Source: Bacteriovorax sp. Seq25_V (GTDB lineage: Bacteria > Bdellovibrionota > Bacteriovoracia > Bacteriovoracales > Bacteriovoracaceae). Taken from it: a stretch of 64,000 bases of DNA. The DNA lies in NCBI RefSeq assembly GCF_000447795.1, contig NZ_AUNI01000017.1, positions 124,001 to 188,000 on the forward strand, written 5' to 3'. The notes beneath the pieces were generated by a model that saw only the letters and a list, made by a program, of their open reading frames with translations, was not told where the DNA came from and made no database searches. The position numbers and the translations under genes are program-made. Position 1 is the stretch's first letter. Every line of letters begins with the position of its first letter. This document shows, piece after piece, positions 17,926 to 25,505 of the stretch.

Positions 17926-18507
17926 ATGTCTGACTTTATAAAAGACGCATTTACATCAGCGCAATCAACACTTGAATCTTTTTTAGCAAATCCAAAAAAT
18001 ATCGATACAATGAGCGACTCAATCAATGAAATGGTCTCGGCCATCAAAGGCGGAGGAAGAGTAATTAGTTGCGGTAACGGTGGATCAATGTGCGATGCTA
18101 TGCACTTTGCAGAAGAGTTAACTGGAAGATTTAGAAAAGATAGACCAGCACTTTCTGCGGTTGCAATTGCAGACCCAAGCCATATTACTTGTGTTGCGAA
18201 TGATTATGGCTTTGAATATATTTTTTCAAAATATGTTGAAGCACATGGAAGAAATGGAGATGTTCTTTTAGCAATCTCGACTTCTGGAAATTCACCAAAC
18301 TGTATTGAAGCTGTAAAATCGGCTAAAGCAAAAGGGATGAAAATTGTCGGCCTTCTTGGAAAAGGTGGCGGACTAATGAAAGATATGGTGGACTTCCCTA
18401 TCATTATCGATGCAACTGTTTCTGATCGAATTCAAGAAATGCATATTAAGATTATTCATACTTTCATCGAAGGTATTGAACGCCAAATTTTCCCTCAGAA
18501 TTACTAA
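17926..18507 (+). CDS. gmhA: Phosphoheptose isomerase (sedoheptulose-7-phosphate isomerase)
   Basis: 193 residues, one SIS domain. First step of ADP-heptose synthesis for the LPS inner core. Signatures: VISCGNGGSMCDAMHFAEEL, LSAVAIADPSHITCVAND, LAISTSGNSPN and RIQEMHIKIIHTFIEGIE, which carries the conserved Gln, Glu and His active-site positions. AAGGAG precedes ATG 17926. It shares the window with a GT9-type heptosyltransferase-like gene at 47489, so a heptose-containing core is plausible. Confidence 0.93.
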   Translation: MSDFIKDAFTSAQSTLESFLANPKNIDTMSDSINEMVSAIKGGGRVISCGNGGSMCDAMHFAEELTGRFRKDRPALSAVAIADPSHITCVANDYGFEYIFSKYVEAHGRNGDVLLAISTSGNSPNCIEAVKSAKAKGMKIVGLLGKGGGLMKDMVDFPIIIDATVSDRIQEMHIKIIHTFIEGIERQIFPQNY

Positions 18508-18522
18508 ATACAAATTGCCACG

Positions 18523-18546
18523 AAGGCCGCTCCAATGCGGCCTTTT
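18523..18546 (+). terminator. Rho-independent terminator of gmhA
   Basis: AAGGCCGC (18523-18530), loop TCCAAT, GCGGCCTT (18537-18544) and T. Perfect 8-bp stem. Confidence 0.9.
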
Positions 18547-18648
18547 ATATTAACCGGCAGAGATTTCCACATTTTAAAAATTTCAAACAGTTATATATAA
18601 ATCCATTAAAATAGAATTATAAAAACTATTCTAATTAAGGAGAGATAT

Positions 18649-19302
18649 ATGGAAGGTAATACTTTAGGTACAGTCAACACGATTGCCGCTTTTTTCCAAG
18701 GCGGAGGAATGTTCATGTGGGTTATTCTTTTTATTTGGGCAGTTGGAATCGCAATTTCCCTAGAAAGATTTTTTAAACTAAGTTTTAAATTTGACGTTGA
18801 TGGAGCATCATTCATGAATGAACTTCAAAGATATGTTCTAGCAAATGACATCCAAGGAGCTATCAGAGTTTGTTCAGGTTCTGTAGCAGCTCTTCCAAGA
18901 GTTCTTAAAAGTGGTCTTAAAAGAGCAACAAGTACACCAGAGCAAATTCAAAATGCTATCGATGCAACTGCACTTGAAGTGATTCCAAAAGTTGAACTAA
19001 GACTTAACTACCTTCAAATGATTGCAAACATCTCAACTTTATTTGGACTACTTGGAACAATCCAAGGTCTGATTGAATCATTCTCTGCAGTAGCAGCAGC
19101 TGATCCAGCACAAAAAGCAGAACTTCTTGCTACAGGGATTTCTAAAGCGATGAACACAACGTTCCTAGGACTTCTAGTAGCAATCACAATTATGATGGTT
19201 CACACATTCCTAAGCTCTAAGTCAGAGAAAATCATTAATGAGATTGATGAATTTTCAGTAAAGCTTATGGACCTACTTACAACAAAGAAAGAGAAAAACT
19301 AA
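18649..19302 (+). CDS. MotA/TolQ/ExbB-type proton-channel protein (AglR-like)
   Basis: 217 residues. Three membrane segments: about 20-40 (MFMWVILFIWAVGIAISLERF), 125-150 (YLQMIANISTLFGLLGTIQG) and 165-190 (NTTFLGLLVAITIMMVHTFL). The conserved TolQ-family pattern around the second and third helices is clear (TLFGLLGTIQGLIESF, ISKAMNTTFLGLLVAI). It pairs with two ExbD/TolR-type proteins right after it, one large and two small subunits, as in Myxococcus AglRQS. AAGGAG precedes ATG 18649. Its role in gliding is an inference from the facing operon. Confidence 0.88.
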   Translation: MEGNTLGTVNTIAAFFQGGGMFMWVILFIWAVGIAISLERFFKLSFKFDVDGASFMNELQRYVLANDIQGAIRVCSGSVAALPRVLKSGLKRATSTPEQIQNAIDATALEVIPKVELRLNYLQMIANISTLFGLLGTIQGLIESFSAVAAADPAQKAELLATGISKAMNTTFLGLLVAITIMMVHTFLSSKSEKIINEIDEFSVKLMDLLTTKKEKN

Positions 19303-19325
19303 TAGCTCTTTATCGTTGAGGAAAA

Positions 19326-19856
19326 ATGTACAGAAAACCAAGTAGAAAACATAAATCAAAGAATATGACTAAACCGAATCTAATTCCTATTTTAGATTCG
19401 GTCTTCATTTTCATCTTCTTTCTTCTGATGTCAGCTAACTTCGTTAAGATTTTTGAAATCTCTAGTGATGTTCCAATTATCTCTGACCAAGAACCACCAA
19501 AAGAAAAGAAAGATGCACTCAATCTATCATTAAAAATTTACGCAAGTTCTATCACCCTTCACTCAGGAAACAATGAGAGAACAATTTTTAAAGTTGGTAA
19601 GGATGAAAATGGTGACTACGACCTTTACAAGTTAAGAGAGAAGTTAATTCAAATTAAGAAATCTCACTCAGACGAAGATACAGTAATCTTTATGCCAAAA
19701 GCTGATATCGACTACGAAACACTTGTAAAAATCATGGATACAGTTAGAGATCTGAAAGACACTGATCCAGAGATCTGGACAAAAACAAAAGCTGGTGATG
19801 ATAAGAAAGTGACTAAACTTTTCAACAACATCATCTTTGGTGATACACAAAGTTAG
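19326..19856 (+). CDS. ExbD/TolR-family protein, first of two
   Basis: 176 residues. Basic N-terminus, then one membrane helix beginning NLIPILDSVFIFIFFLLMSA that carries the proton-accepting Asp conserved in ExbD/TolR/AglQ/AglS, followed by a periplasmic domain with the usual late helix (VIFMPKADIDYETLVKIMDT). 23 bases after the TolQ-like gene. Expected to form the stator with it and with the next gene. Confidence 0.85.
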   Translation: MYRKPSRKHKSKNMTKPNLIPILDSVFIFIFFLLMSANFVKIFEISSDVPIISDQEPPKEKKDALNLSLKIYASSITLHSGNNERTIFKVGKDENGDYDLYKLREKLIQIKKSHSDEDTVIFMPKADIDYETLVKIMDTVRDLKDTDPEIWTKTKAGDDKKVTKLFNNIIFGDTQS

Positions 19857-19864
19857 GAATAAAT

Positions 19865-20377
19865 ATGAGAAAAGGTTCAATTCGATTCAGAGGAGTCAGA
19901 AAGAAGCGTGAGGTTATCGATATCGATATCACTTCCCTACTCGACATTCTCGTAATCCTTCTAGTTTTTCTTTTAAGAAGCTATGACTCAGCTGGTGTGA
20001 TTCTCAATATCCCGAAAGATATTGTTATTCCAACATCACAATCTAGCTCTTTAAATAACAATGGTGTTGTTGTTCAAGTCTCTCCCAAAAATATTTGGGT
20101 TGATGATAAAGAAGTTGTTAACAACGAGACGACATCGAAGATCTATTCCGCAGACAGACGCTTAATACTACCTCTGTACAATGAGTTAGTATCTAAGAAA
20201 AACGAAGTTCAAAGAATTGCAAAAACAACTCCTAATGCTGACAAGTTCTCCGGTGTTGTTAATCTTGTTATTGATAAAACTGTTAAATACTCCTACATAA
20301 AGAAGCTAATGCACACCTGTGCTGAGGCTGGGTTTCAAAAGTATAAATTTGTCGTTATGGGACAAGAACAAATGTAA
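19865..20377 (+). CDS. ExbD/TolR-family protein, second of two
   Basis: 170 residues. N-terminal IDIDITSLLDILVILLVFLL gives the single membrane helix with the conserved Asp. The periplasmic part includes VVVQVSPKNIWVDDKEV, typical of the family, and a long central insertion. 8 bases after the first ExbD-like gene. The stop codon lies inside the terminator stem. Confidence 0.85.
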   Translation: MRKGSIRFRGVRKKREVIDIDITSLLDILVILLVFLLRSYDSAGVILNIPKDIVIPTSQSSSLNNNGVVVQVSPKNIWVDDKEVVNNETTSKIYSADRRLILPLYNELVSKKNEVQRIAKTTPNADKFSGVVNLVIDKTVKYSYIKKLMHTCAEAGFQKYKFVVMGQEQM

Positions 20378-20400
20378 GGCCAAGAAATTGGCCTTTTTTT
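20376..20400 (+). terminator. Rho-independent terminator of the motor operon
   Basis: AAGGCCAA (20376-20383), GAAA tetraloop, TTGGCCTT (20388-20395), then five T. Perfect stem overlapping the stop codon of the second ExbD-like gene. Confidence 0.9.
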
Positions 20401-20404
20401 ATAT

Positions 20405-21658
20405 CTAAAAGAATCTTGTTAATGAAAAACTAACCTCATCATCTTTTTCAAGAACATAGAGACCTAGTTTATCATTACTGTCATGTGTGAAAGTTCTAAT
20501 ACCTGTTTTAAATTTCCAAAAATCGTTTAAACGCTGTTCGTATGTTAGAAAAAATAACATTTCATTTTTTCTTTGCAGGTCATAGAAAACACCGAAACGA
20601 AATTCCTTCCCATAAGCATCATTTAAAGAAAGACGATGTCCAAGGAAGAGATCATTTTGAAAAACAGAAAGCTCCTCTCTCTTGTGACTACTATCATCCG
20701 CAAATACGGCCTGGTATTCGGTAAAGAAAGTTGAATCCCACCCATTATCCCATGTCTTTGAGTACTCATGTCCTATAGCAATCGTTTTCTGATCCTTAAA
20801 TCCAACAAAGCCACCAGTAGAAAGAACAAATTTCTCAGACTTCTTAAATTTTGAGCCCAAGAACTCTAACTTAAATGTACTATCATCCACAAATAACGTT
20901 GAGGCCATTCCGTAATCAAGAACCTCTCCGTAATATGCAGCTAAATTCCCATAAGGAATTGCTCCGAGAGTTGGATTGATAGTATATGCATGATACCCAA
21001 GCAGTGGGCGATTTCTGTCGATATGATTTAGGGCAAATAGGTGAAAATCAAAATCACCAATTTGTTTCTGCAAAGAGATTCCATATTGATGAGATTCTTT
21101 TTTCTCAGTTAAGTTATTTCCATCAAAATGATAAGACTTTTCAGGACGTACTCCATCAGTAATTCTTGTAGACTTAGTTGGATAAAAGCTTTTTTCAAAA
21201 AATGGGAAATAAAAAAGTTTAAGATCACCGAGTAAAGACTTGAAAGAATAAGAAAGAGTTAACTCCCCCTTTTTATCAAAATCTTCAAGGTCACCGTCAA
21301 AATAGCGAGAATTAACAATATTTGCAGGATGAAATGCTTCCATTTTACTCCAAGTAAAGACCTGGTATCCTGCGGTATAAGAATTACCAAAAAAATCGGT
21401 ACTCTTATAATATAGCTCATTAAAGTTAATGTATGAGTTATCTCGACTCGTCTGGTTTACCTTACCAACGATATCCACATAAAAATTACCACCAAGAAAC
21501 GCAGAAGAGTCCTGCACCTGAAATGATGAGAAAGCCATTTGATTATCTTGAGACGACTTCTCATGAATGTAACGGGTAAAATTAAAGCCTATCTCTCCAC
21601 GAGAATCTGCTAAGACAGGACCAGCAATTAGTGAAGCAACAACAATAAGACGTTTCAT
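20405..21658 (-). CDS. Outer-membrane beta-barrel, porin-like (DUF1302-like)
   Basis: 417 residues. Signal peptide MKRLIVVASLIAGPVLA, then alternating aromatic-rich strands throughout and a C-terminal Phe (SFSLTRFF). The start shares one base with the stop of the LolA-like gene (TAATG), so the two are coupled. Pairs of a DUF1302-type barrel with a LolA-like DUF occur in other bacteria, often next to RND-type lipid transporters; no such transporter is seen here. It is the last gene of the eight-gene operon from 30464. Confidence 0.75.
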   Translation of the reverse strand: MKRLIVVASLIAGPVLADSRGEIGFNFTRYIHEKSSQDNQMAFSSFQVQDSSAFLGGNFYVDIVGKVNQTSRDNSYINFNELYYKSTDFFGNSYTAGYQVFTWSKMEAFHPANIVNSRYFDGDLEDFDKKGELTLSYSFKSLLGDLKLFYFPFFEKSFYPTKSTRITDGVRPEKSYHFDGNNLTEKKESHQYGISLQKQIGDFDFHLFALNHIDRNRPLLGYHAYTINPTLGAIPYGNLAAYYGEVLDYGMASTLFVDDSTFKLEFLGSKFKKSEKFVLSTGGFVGFKDQKTIAIGHEYSKTWDNGWDSTFFTEYQAVFADDSSHKREELSVFQNDLFLGHRLSLNDAYGKEFRFGVFYDLQRKNEMLFFLTYEQRLNDFWKFKTGIRTFTHDSNDKLGLYVLEKDDEVSFSLTRFF

Positions 21659-22416
21659 TATCTTAATGCATCCTTCGTAAAAATCCCTTCAGAGAGTTTC
21701 ACACCAAGCTTTCTATTTTCCCAAATAAAAATAGACTGTTTTTTATTTTGAACATTATTCATTTCGATCTGATTTGGGCGGTAAATCGTCTTTTTACCAA
21801 CTTTATAGGCTTTAATATCCGAAAATTTTCCGATCTTAACTAATTCATTACGCTTATTGTAATACTCTGACTTAATAGTTGTGAGATATTTTTCAGAGAC
21901 ATAAAGGATAACCTTACTGTAAGAGCTATTACCTTTCGCCACTCTTTCAAGAACCCAAACTTTTTGCTTATCTAACTTTTCTTCTCTTAAAAAATTGAAA
22001 GTATATTTCTCTATAGCCTGACCGCCAAGATCTTCAAAAGAAAACTCACTCCCCATAAACGAACTTCCCTTCGTCTTTGAGTTGATTCTTTTTACTCGCT
22101 TAAGAGATGGAAGAAATAACCACTGGTCATCGTCATCATCTTGCTTTGCCCAAGTCAGAAGCTTTGTACCTTTCACATCTAGTGGTTTTACAAAGTTCAT
22201 AATTGTTCGGTCCATATCTTTAAGCTCTATTGAACTTCCTTCCATTTCTCTTTCGATTTGCTTTCCTGAAGAGTCAATTAACACTAACTTCATACTTGAA
22301 GTTTCTCCGACATAGCCATCGTTTGCAAGATCCATCTTCTTTGCAATTTCTAAACCCTTCTCCATTGAGGCCAAGGACATAATAGAGAACAAACAACATG
22401 CAATAAACTTTTTCAT
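21658..22416 (-). CDS. Outer-membrane lipoprotein-sorting (LolA-like) periplasmic protein
   Basis: 252 residues. Signal peptide MKKFIACCLFSIMSLAS, then a LolA/LolB-like half-barrel of the PF17131 type: MKLVLIDSSGKQIEREME, KPLDVKGTKLLTWAK, WLFLPSLKRVKRINSKTKGS, GSEFSFEDLG, and late KSEYYNKRNELVKIGKF. Expected to bind lipid or a lipoprotein acyl chain in the periplasm. It is coupled to the barrel downstream and lies 6 bases after the FHA protein gene. Confidence 0.82.
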   Translation of the reverse strand: MKKFIACCLFSIMSLASMEKGLEIAKKMDLANDGYVGETSSMKLVLIDSSGKQIEREMEGSSIELKDMDRTIMNFVKPLDVKGTKLLTWAKQDDDDDQWLFLPSLKRVKRINSKTKGSSFMGSEFSFEDLGGQAIEKYTFNFLREEKLDKQKVWVLERVAKGNSSYSKVILYVSEKYLTTIKSEYYNKRNELVKIGKFSDIKAYKVGKKTIYRPNQIEMNNVQNKKQSIFIWENRKLGVKLSEGIFTKDALR

Positions 22417-22422
22417 ATAAAC

Positions 22423-24354
22423 CTACATCTGCTTCGCTTGAATATTTAGTGGTGTATTTACTGCAACTTCACCACCACCTTTTGGTTGTGGAAACTGAAT
22501 TGTCTTTAAGTGATTAACAACACAATCTCTTGTTGCTTTCGGCAACGATGATCCTTTGGAAGAAGCTGATGCCTTTGTTACGTGCCCCGAAGGCCCAATC
22601 ACGAAATTAAGCATCAACACACCCTCAACAGCAGCTTGCCTAACATCAAGCTCTTTTTGTTGACAGTACTGAAACTGTGGTGCGTTTTCCAGTAGAATTC
22701 TATAGATATCATTTCTATCGATTGACCCAAGAATAACTTCTTTATATGGAACTCCGGCAATATAAACTTGTTTTTTCTGCACAAGACCATCAGTTCCATA
22801 ACTAGACTCTAGAGTTCCTCTAGTTCTACTTGTAAGCGATCCTACACTGGCATCAACATTTGCCTTTTCGATTTGCGCTGAAGAATTCGAAGCAATAGCA
22901 TTATTATCCTGAAATGATACTGCTGCTCCTCCTGTATTTGTTGATGAACTTAGAGATCCACCCTTTGCCATTAAACTTGAAATTGATGAGCTAAAGTCAG
23001 CTGACTTATAAGTATCAACATTCCCTTTAAAGTTCTTATTGGCGACGTTTGTTCTCGTTGTAGTTTTAGCCGTAGTTTTTCCAGGTTTACCAGCAGACTT
23101 CTTTGTCTGTGTAACTTTAGTCACATTATTTTTTGGTCCTTTAACTGGATTTCCTTTCTTTGGAGTGTTTGCATTATTATTCTTAGCAGTAACATCTCCC
23201 TTACTCTTAACCTCTTTCTGGGCAGTCTCTTTAACTGCAACCTTAGGCTTTTCAGGAGTTTTCTTTACAACTTCTTTTTCCTTAACGATTTCTTTAACAA
23301 CTTCATTTTGTTTAGAAACTCTAAGTTTCTTTGGCTTATATAAAATTGTCGCAATTCTTTCAGGAACTTTCTCTTTTTCAAGTTCAGGGTCAACTTCAAA
23401 CATACTCATGAATGAAACGAAACCAGTAACAAAAATCAAACATAGAAGTAAGTACTTCTTAAATTCTGTATCTCTTCTTAAAATTGGAGCTGACTTAACA
23501 AATGGAGGGGCTTCATCACCGCGAACAAAGATTCGAATATCACCATTTTCAAACAAGTGAATATCATCACCACCTAAGACCATACTATCTGACTTATCAT
23601 CTGAAAATTTCTTGTGTTCAAACCCTGGGATTGTATGAAGAAATACTTCGCTACCTTTAATGTCAACAATCGGTAACTTCTCATCTTTACCTAGATATGG
23701 GAACTCAATATCTTGTAACTTCTTTGCAACACCAGCAAGGTGATAGCGACCATTCTCCATTGAAAGATAGTCAACTGAAAGAACTTTGTTTTTAAAAAGT
23801 ATAACTACTTCAGCGGCTTTCTTCCCAACTGTGTATTTAAAAATTGGATATATTTCATCTTGATCTTCAAAAATATATTCACTGAACATAAATGCAGGAT
23901 CAGCTTCCAAAGGATGATTTTCATCATACTCAACTTCTACTTCTTTATTCAAAACCCTAACAGGCATAGTCGGCAATGGTTTATTGAAGTTTTCAGAAAC
24001 AACTGGAGCCTCTGCGATCACTGGAGCAGTTGGAGGAAGTGGTGGATTTGGTAGCTTTTTGCTGGCTGCAACTTCAAAAGAAAACACTCTGTTTCCTATT
24101 GAGATTTGGTCACCCTCTTTAATTGAAGTAGCAACAACGTCCTGGCCATTCACTTTAACAATTGAACTTGGTGCAAGATTATATAGTTTCCAATCATTAT
24201 TAACATTTTCGAGTAAACAATGGATTGGTTCGACATTCCCCTTTCTAAGTTGAATATCAGCAGTATCTCCTGAACCAATAATCAATCTCTTCTTTACAGG
24301 AATTCTTAATGCTCGACTTCCATCATTTAGTTGAAACGATTTATTCTCATTCAC
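22423..24354 (-). CDS. FHA domain, membrane helix and AgmX/PglI C-terminal (TonB-like) protein
   Basis: 643 residues. FHA domain at about 20-95 (RLIIGSGDTADIQL, IHCLLEN, VNGQ), cytoplasmic linker with a second folded region (about 155-285), one membrane helix at 300-319, a periplasmic Lys/Pro/Thr-rich spacer (about 325-440) and a C-terminal AgmX/PglI domain (about 545-643: FQYCQQKELDV, GVLMLNFVIGPSGHV, RDCVVNHLKTIQFPQPKGGG) with two cysteines. This layout is that of gliding-machine proteins which cross the inner membrane and contact the TolQ/R-type motor. Phosphothreonine sensing by the FHA domain is inferred. Confidence 0.9.
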   Translation of the reverse strand: MNENKSFQLNDGSRALRIPVKKRLIIGSGDTADIQLRKGNVEPIHCLLENVNNDWKLYNLAPSSIVKVNGQDVVATSIKEGDQISIGNRVFSFEVAASKKLPNPPLPPTAPVIAEAPVVSENFNKPLPTMPVRVLNKEVEVEYDENHPLEADPAFMFSEYIFEDQDEIYPIFKYTVGKKAAEVVILFKNKVLSVDYLSMENGRYHLAGVAKKLQDIEFPYLGKDEKLPIVDIKGSEVFLHTIPGFEHKKFSDDKSDSMVLGGDDIHLFENGDIRIFVRGDEAPPFVKSAPILRRDTEFKKYLLLCLIFVTGFVSFMSMFEVDPELEKEKVPERIATILYKPKKLRVSKQNEVVKEIVKEKEVVKKTPEKPKVAVKETAQKEVKSKGDVTAKNNNANTPKKGNPVKGPKNNVTKVTQTKKSAGKPGKTTAKTTTRTNVANKNFKGNVDTYKSADFSSSISSLMAKGGSLSSSTNTGGAAVSFQDNNAIASNSSAQIEKANVDASVGSLTSRTRGTLESSYGTDGLVQKKQVYIAGVPYKEVILGSIDRNDIYRILLENAPQFQYCQQKELDVRQAAVEGVLMLNFVIGPSGHVTKASASSKGSSLPKATRDCVVNHLKTIQFPQPKGGGEVAVNTPLNIQAKQM

Positions 24355-24366
24355 ATGAGGCTCCTA

Positions 24367-24612
24367 TTAACGAATCTTCTCAAGCCCTCTCATCATTTCG
24401 AAATGAAAATTTGGCTTTGAAGGTAATTTATTTTTAAATTTTCTTAAATATCTTTCTGAAACAGTAATTTCTCCAGGGGCACCGAGTTCCCCTTCAACCT
24501 TAATTTCACCAAGGTTAATTTCTTCGTATTTTTTATATTTATAGATAACTTTTTCTTGTGAAAAAGCTGATACAGAAAAAATGAATGTTGCTACTACTAA
24601 TAAGAATCTCAT
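24367..24612 (-). CDS. Small periplasmic protein in the Agl/Glt-like operon
   Basis: 81 residues. Signal peptide MRFLLVVATFIFSVSAFS, then KYKKYEEINLGEIKVEGELG and APGEITVSERYLRKFKNKL. It starts one base after the stop of the TPR lipoprotein and lies 12 bases before the FHA protein. The position and the EINLGEIKVEG-type segment suggest a small conserved component of this machine. No named family. Confidence 0.72.
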   Translation of the reverse strand: MRFLLVVATFIFSVSAFSQEKVIYKYKKYEEINLGEIKVEGELGAPGEITVSERYLRKFKNKLPSKPNFHFEMMRGLEKIR

Positions 24613-24613
24613 T

Positions 24614-25504
24614 TTAAAGCCTCATAATTGTATTCATAATATCGCTTTGTTTCTTCGATAAATTTTGACCACGTAAATAATCAGATACTTTTTCTACATT
24701 CTTACTTCCTGCTAGCTTATAGCTATATAGAAGTGCTAAAGAAAAATCGATTCGAGACAATTGGTCACTAGGAACCTTAGCAAGATAGTTAAGTGCACCC
24801 TGTGCATCTTTTTTATAAAGTTCAACATAAGCAAGTGATAGAAGAACATCCTTATCCTTAGCATCACTTCTTAAAACTCTTGCAAGCATTCCGTTAGCCT
24901 TGTCGAGAAGACCATATTTAATATAAACATTTGCAAGGTTATACATTGGTGTTTTTGCAGAATTTTTGACATTCAAAGCTTGTTTAAAAGCTGCAACTGC
25001 TTTCTCATCTTTTCCTTCACGTAAGTAAACAACACCAAGATTATTCAAAGCTGGCAAGTAGTCCTTATCTAGCGAGATTGCCTTATTAAAAAATACTTTT
25101 GCGCGTCGATATTCGCCATTTTTTAAGTAGCAAGAAGCTAACTGGTTCCAATATGAAGGATTCGCTTTATATTTTGGATAAAGCTTATCAAGCATATCCA
25201 TTCCCTCTTGAGTTTTTCCAAGATAGCAAAGTCCAGAGACTCCAGTCATTTTCTCATCAAGCTCTTTTATTTTTCCAGAGTCTACTTTTGCAAGAGTCTC
25301 ATCTTTAAGGGCATCATCAACAAGATCACCAATTACATGATAATCTCCTCTCTCATTATATCTTATTTGCTGAACTGGTTTAAAATCATCATTAGTAAGA
25401 CTATCTAGCTCAAGCTGTAACTCAGACTTCGTTAGCTCTTTTTCAGTTTGTGAAGATGAACAAGAAACTAGAAATAGCATTGCTAGTAGTAGTGTAAATT
25501 TCAT
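24614..25504 (-). CDS. TPR lipoprotein (GltE/AglT-like)
   Basis: 297 residues from ATG 25504, one base after the upstream stop. A longer frame to 25603 would overlap that gene and lose the signal. The N-terminus MKFTLLLAMLFLVSCSSS is a lipoprotein signal with lipidated Cys15. Then at least four TPR units (e.g. PSYWNQLASCYLKNGEYRRA, LPALNNLGVVYLREGKDEKA). Resembles the TPR lipoproteins of myxobacterial gliding clusters in layout. Most likely anchored in the outer or inner membrane facing the periplasm. Confidence 0.83.
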   Translation of the reverse strand: MKFTLLLAMLFLVSCSSSQTEKELTKSELQLELDSLTNDDFKPVQQIRYNERGDYHVIGDLVDDALKDETLAKVDSGKIKELDEKMTGVSGLCYLGKTQEGMDMLDKLYPKYKANPSYWNQLASCYLKNGEYRRAKVFFNKAISLDKDYLPALNNLGVVYLREGKDEKAVAAFKQALNVKNSAKTPMYNLANVYIKYGLLDKANGMLARVLRSDAKDKDVLLSLAYVELYKKDAQGALNYLAKVPSDQLSRIDFSLALLYSYKLAGSKNVEKVSDYLRGQNLSKKQSDIMNTIMRL

Positions 25505-25505
25505 C

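Noticed and set aside
23039-23560. 173-codon hydrophobic antisense frame opposite the FHA protein gene
   Set aside because: It is the complement of the Lys/Thr/Pro-rich spacer, which reads as Phe/Val/Gly-rich. No independent start signal.
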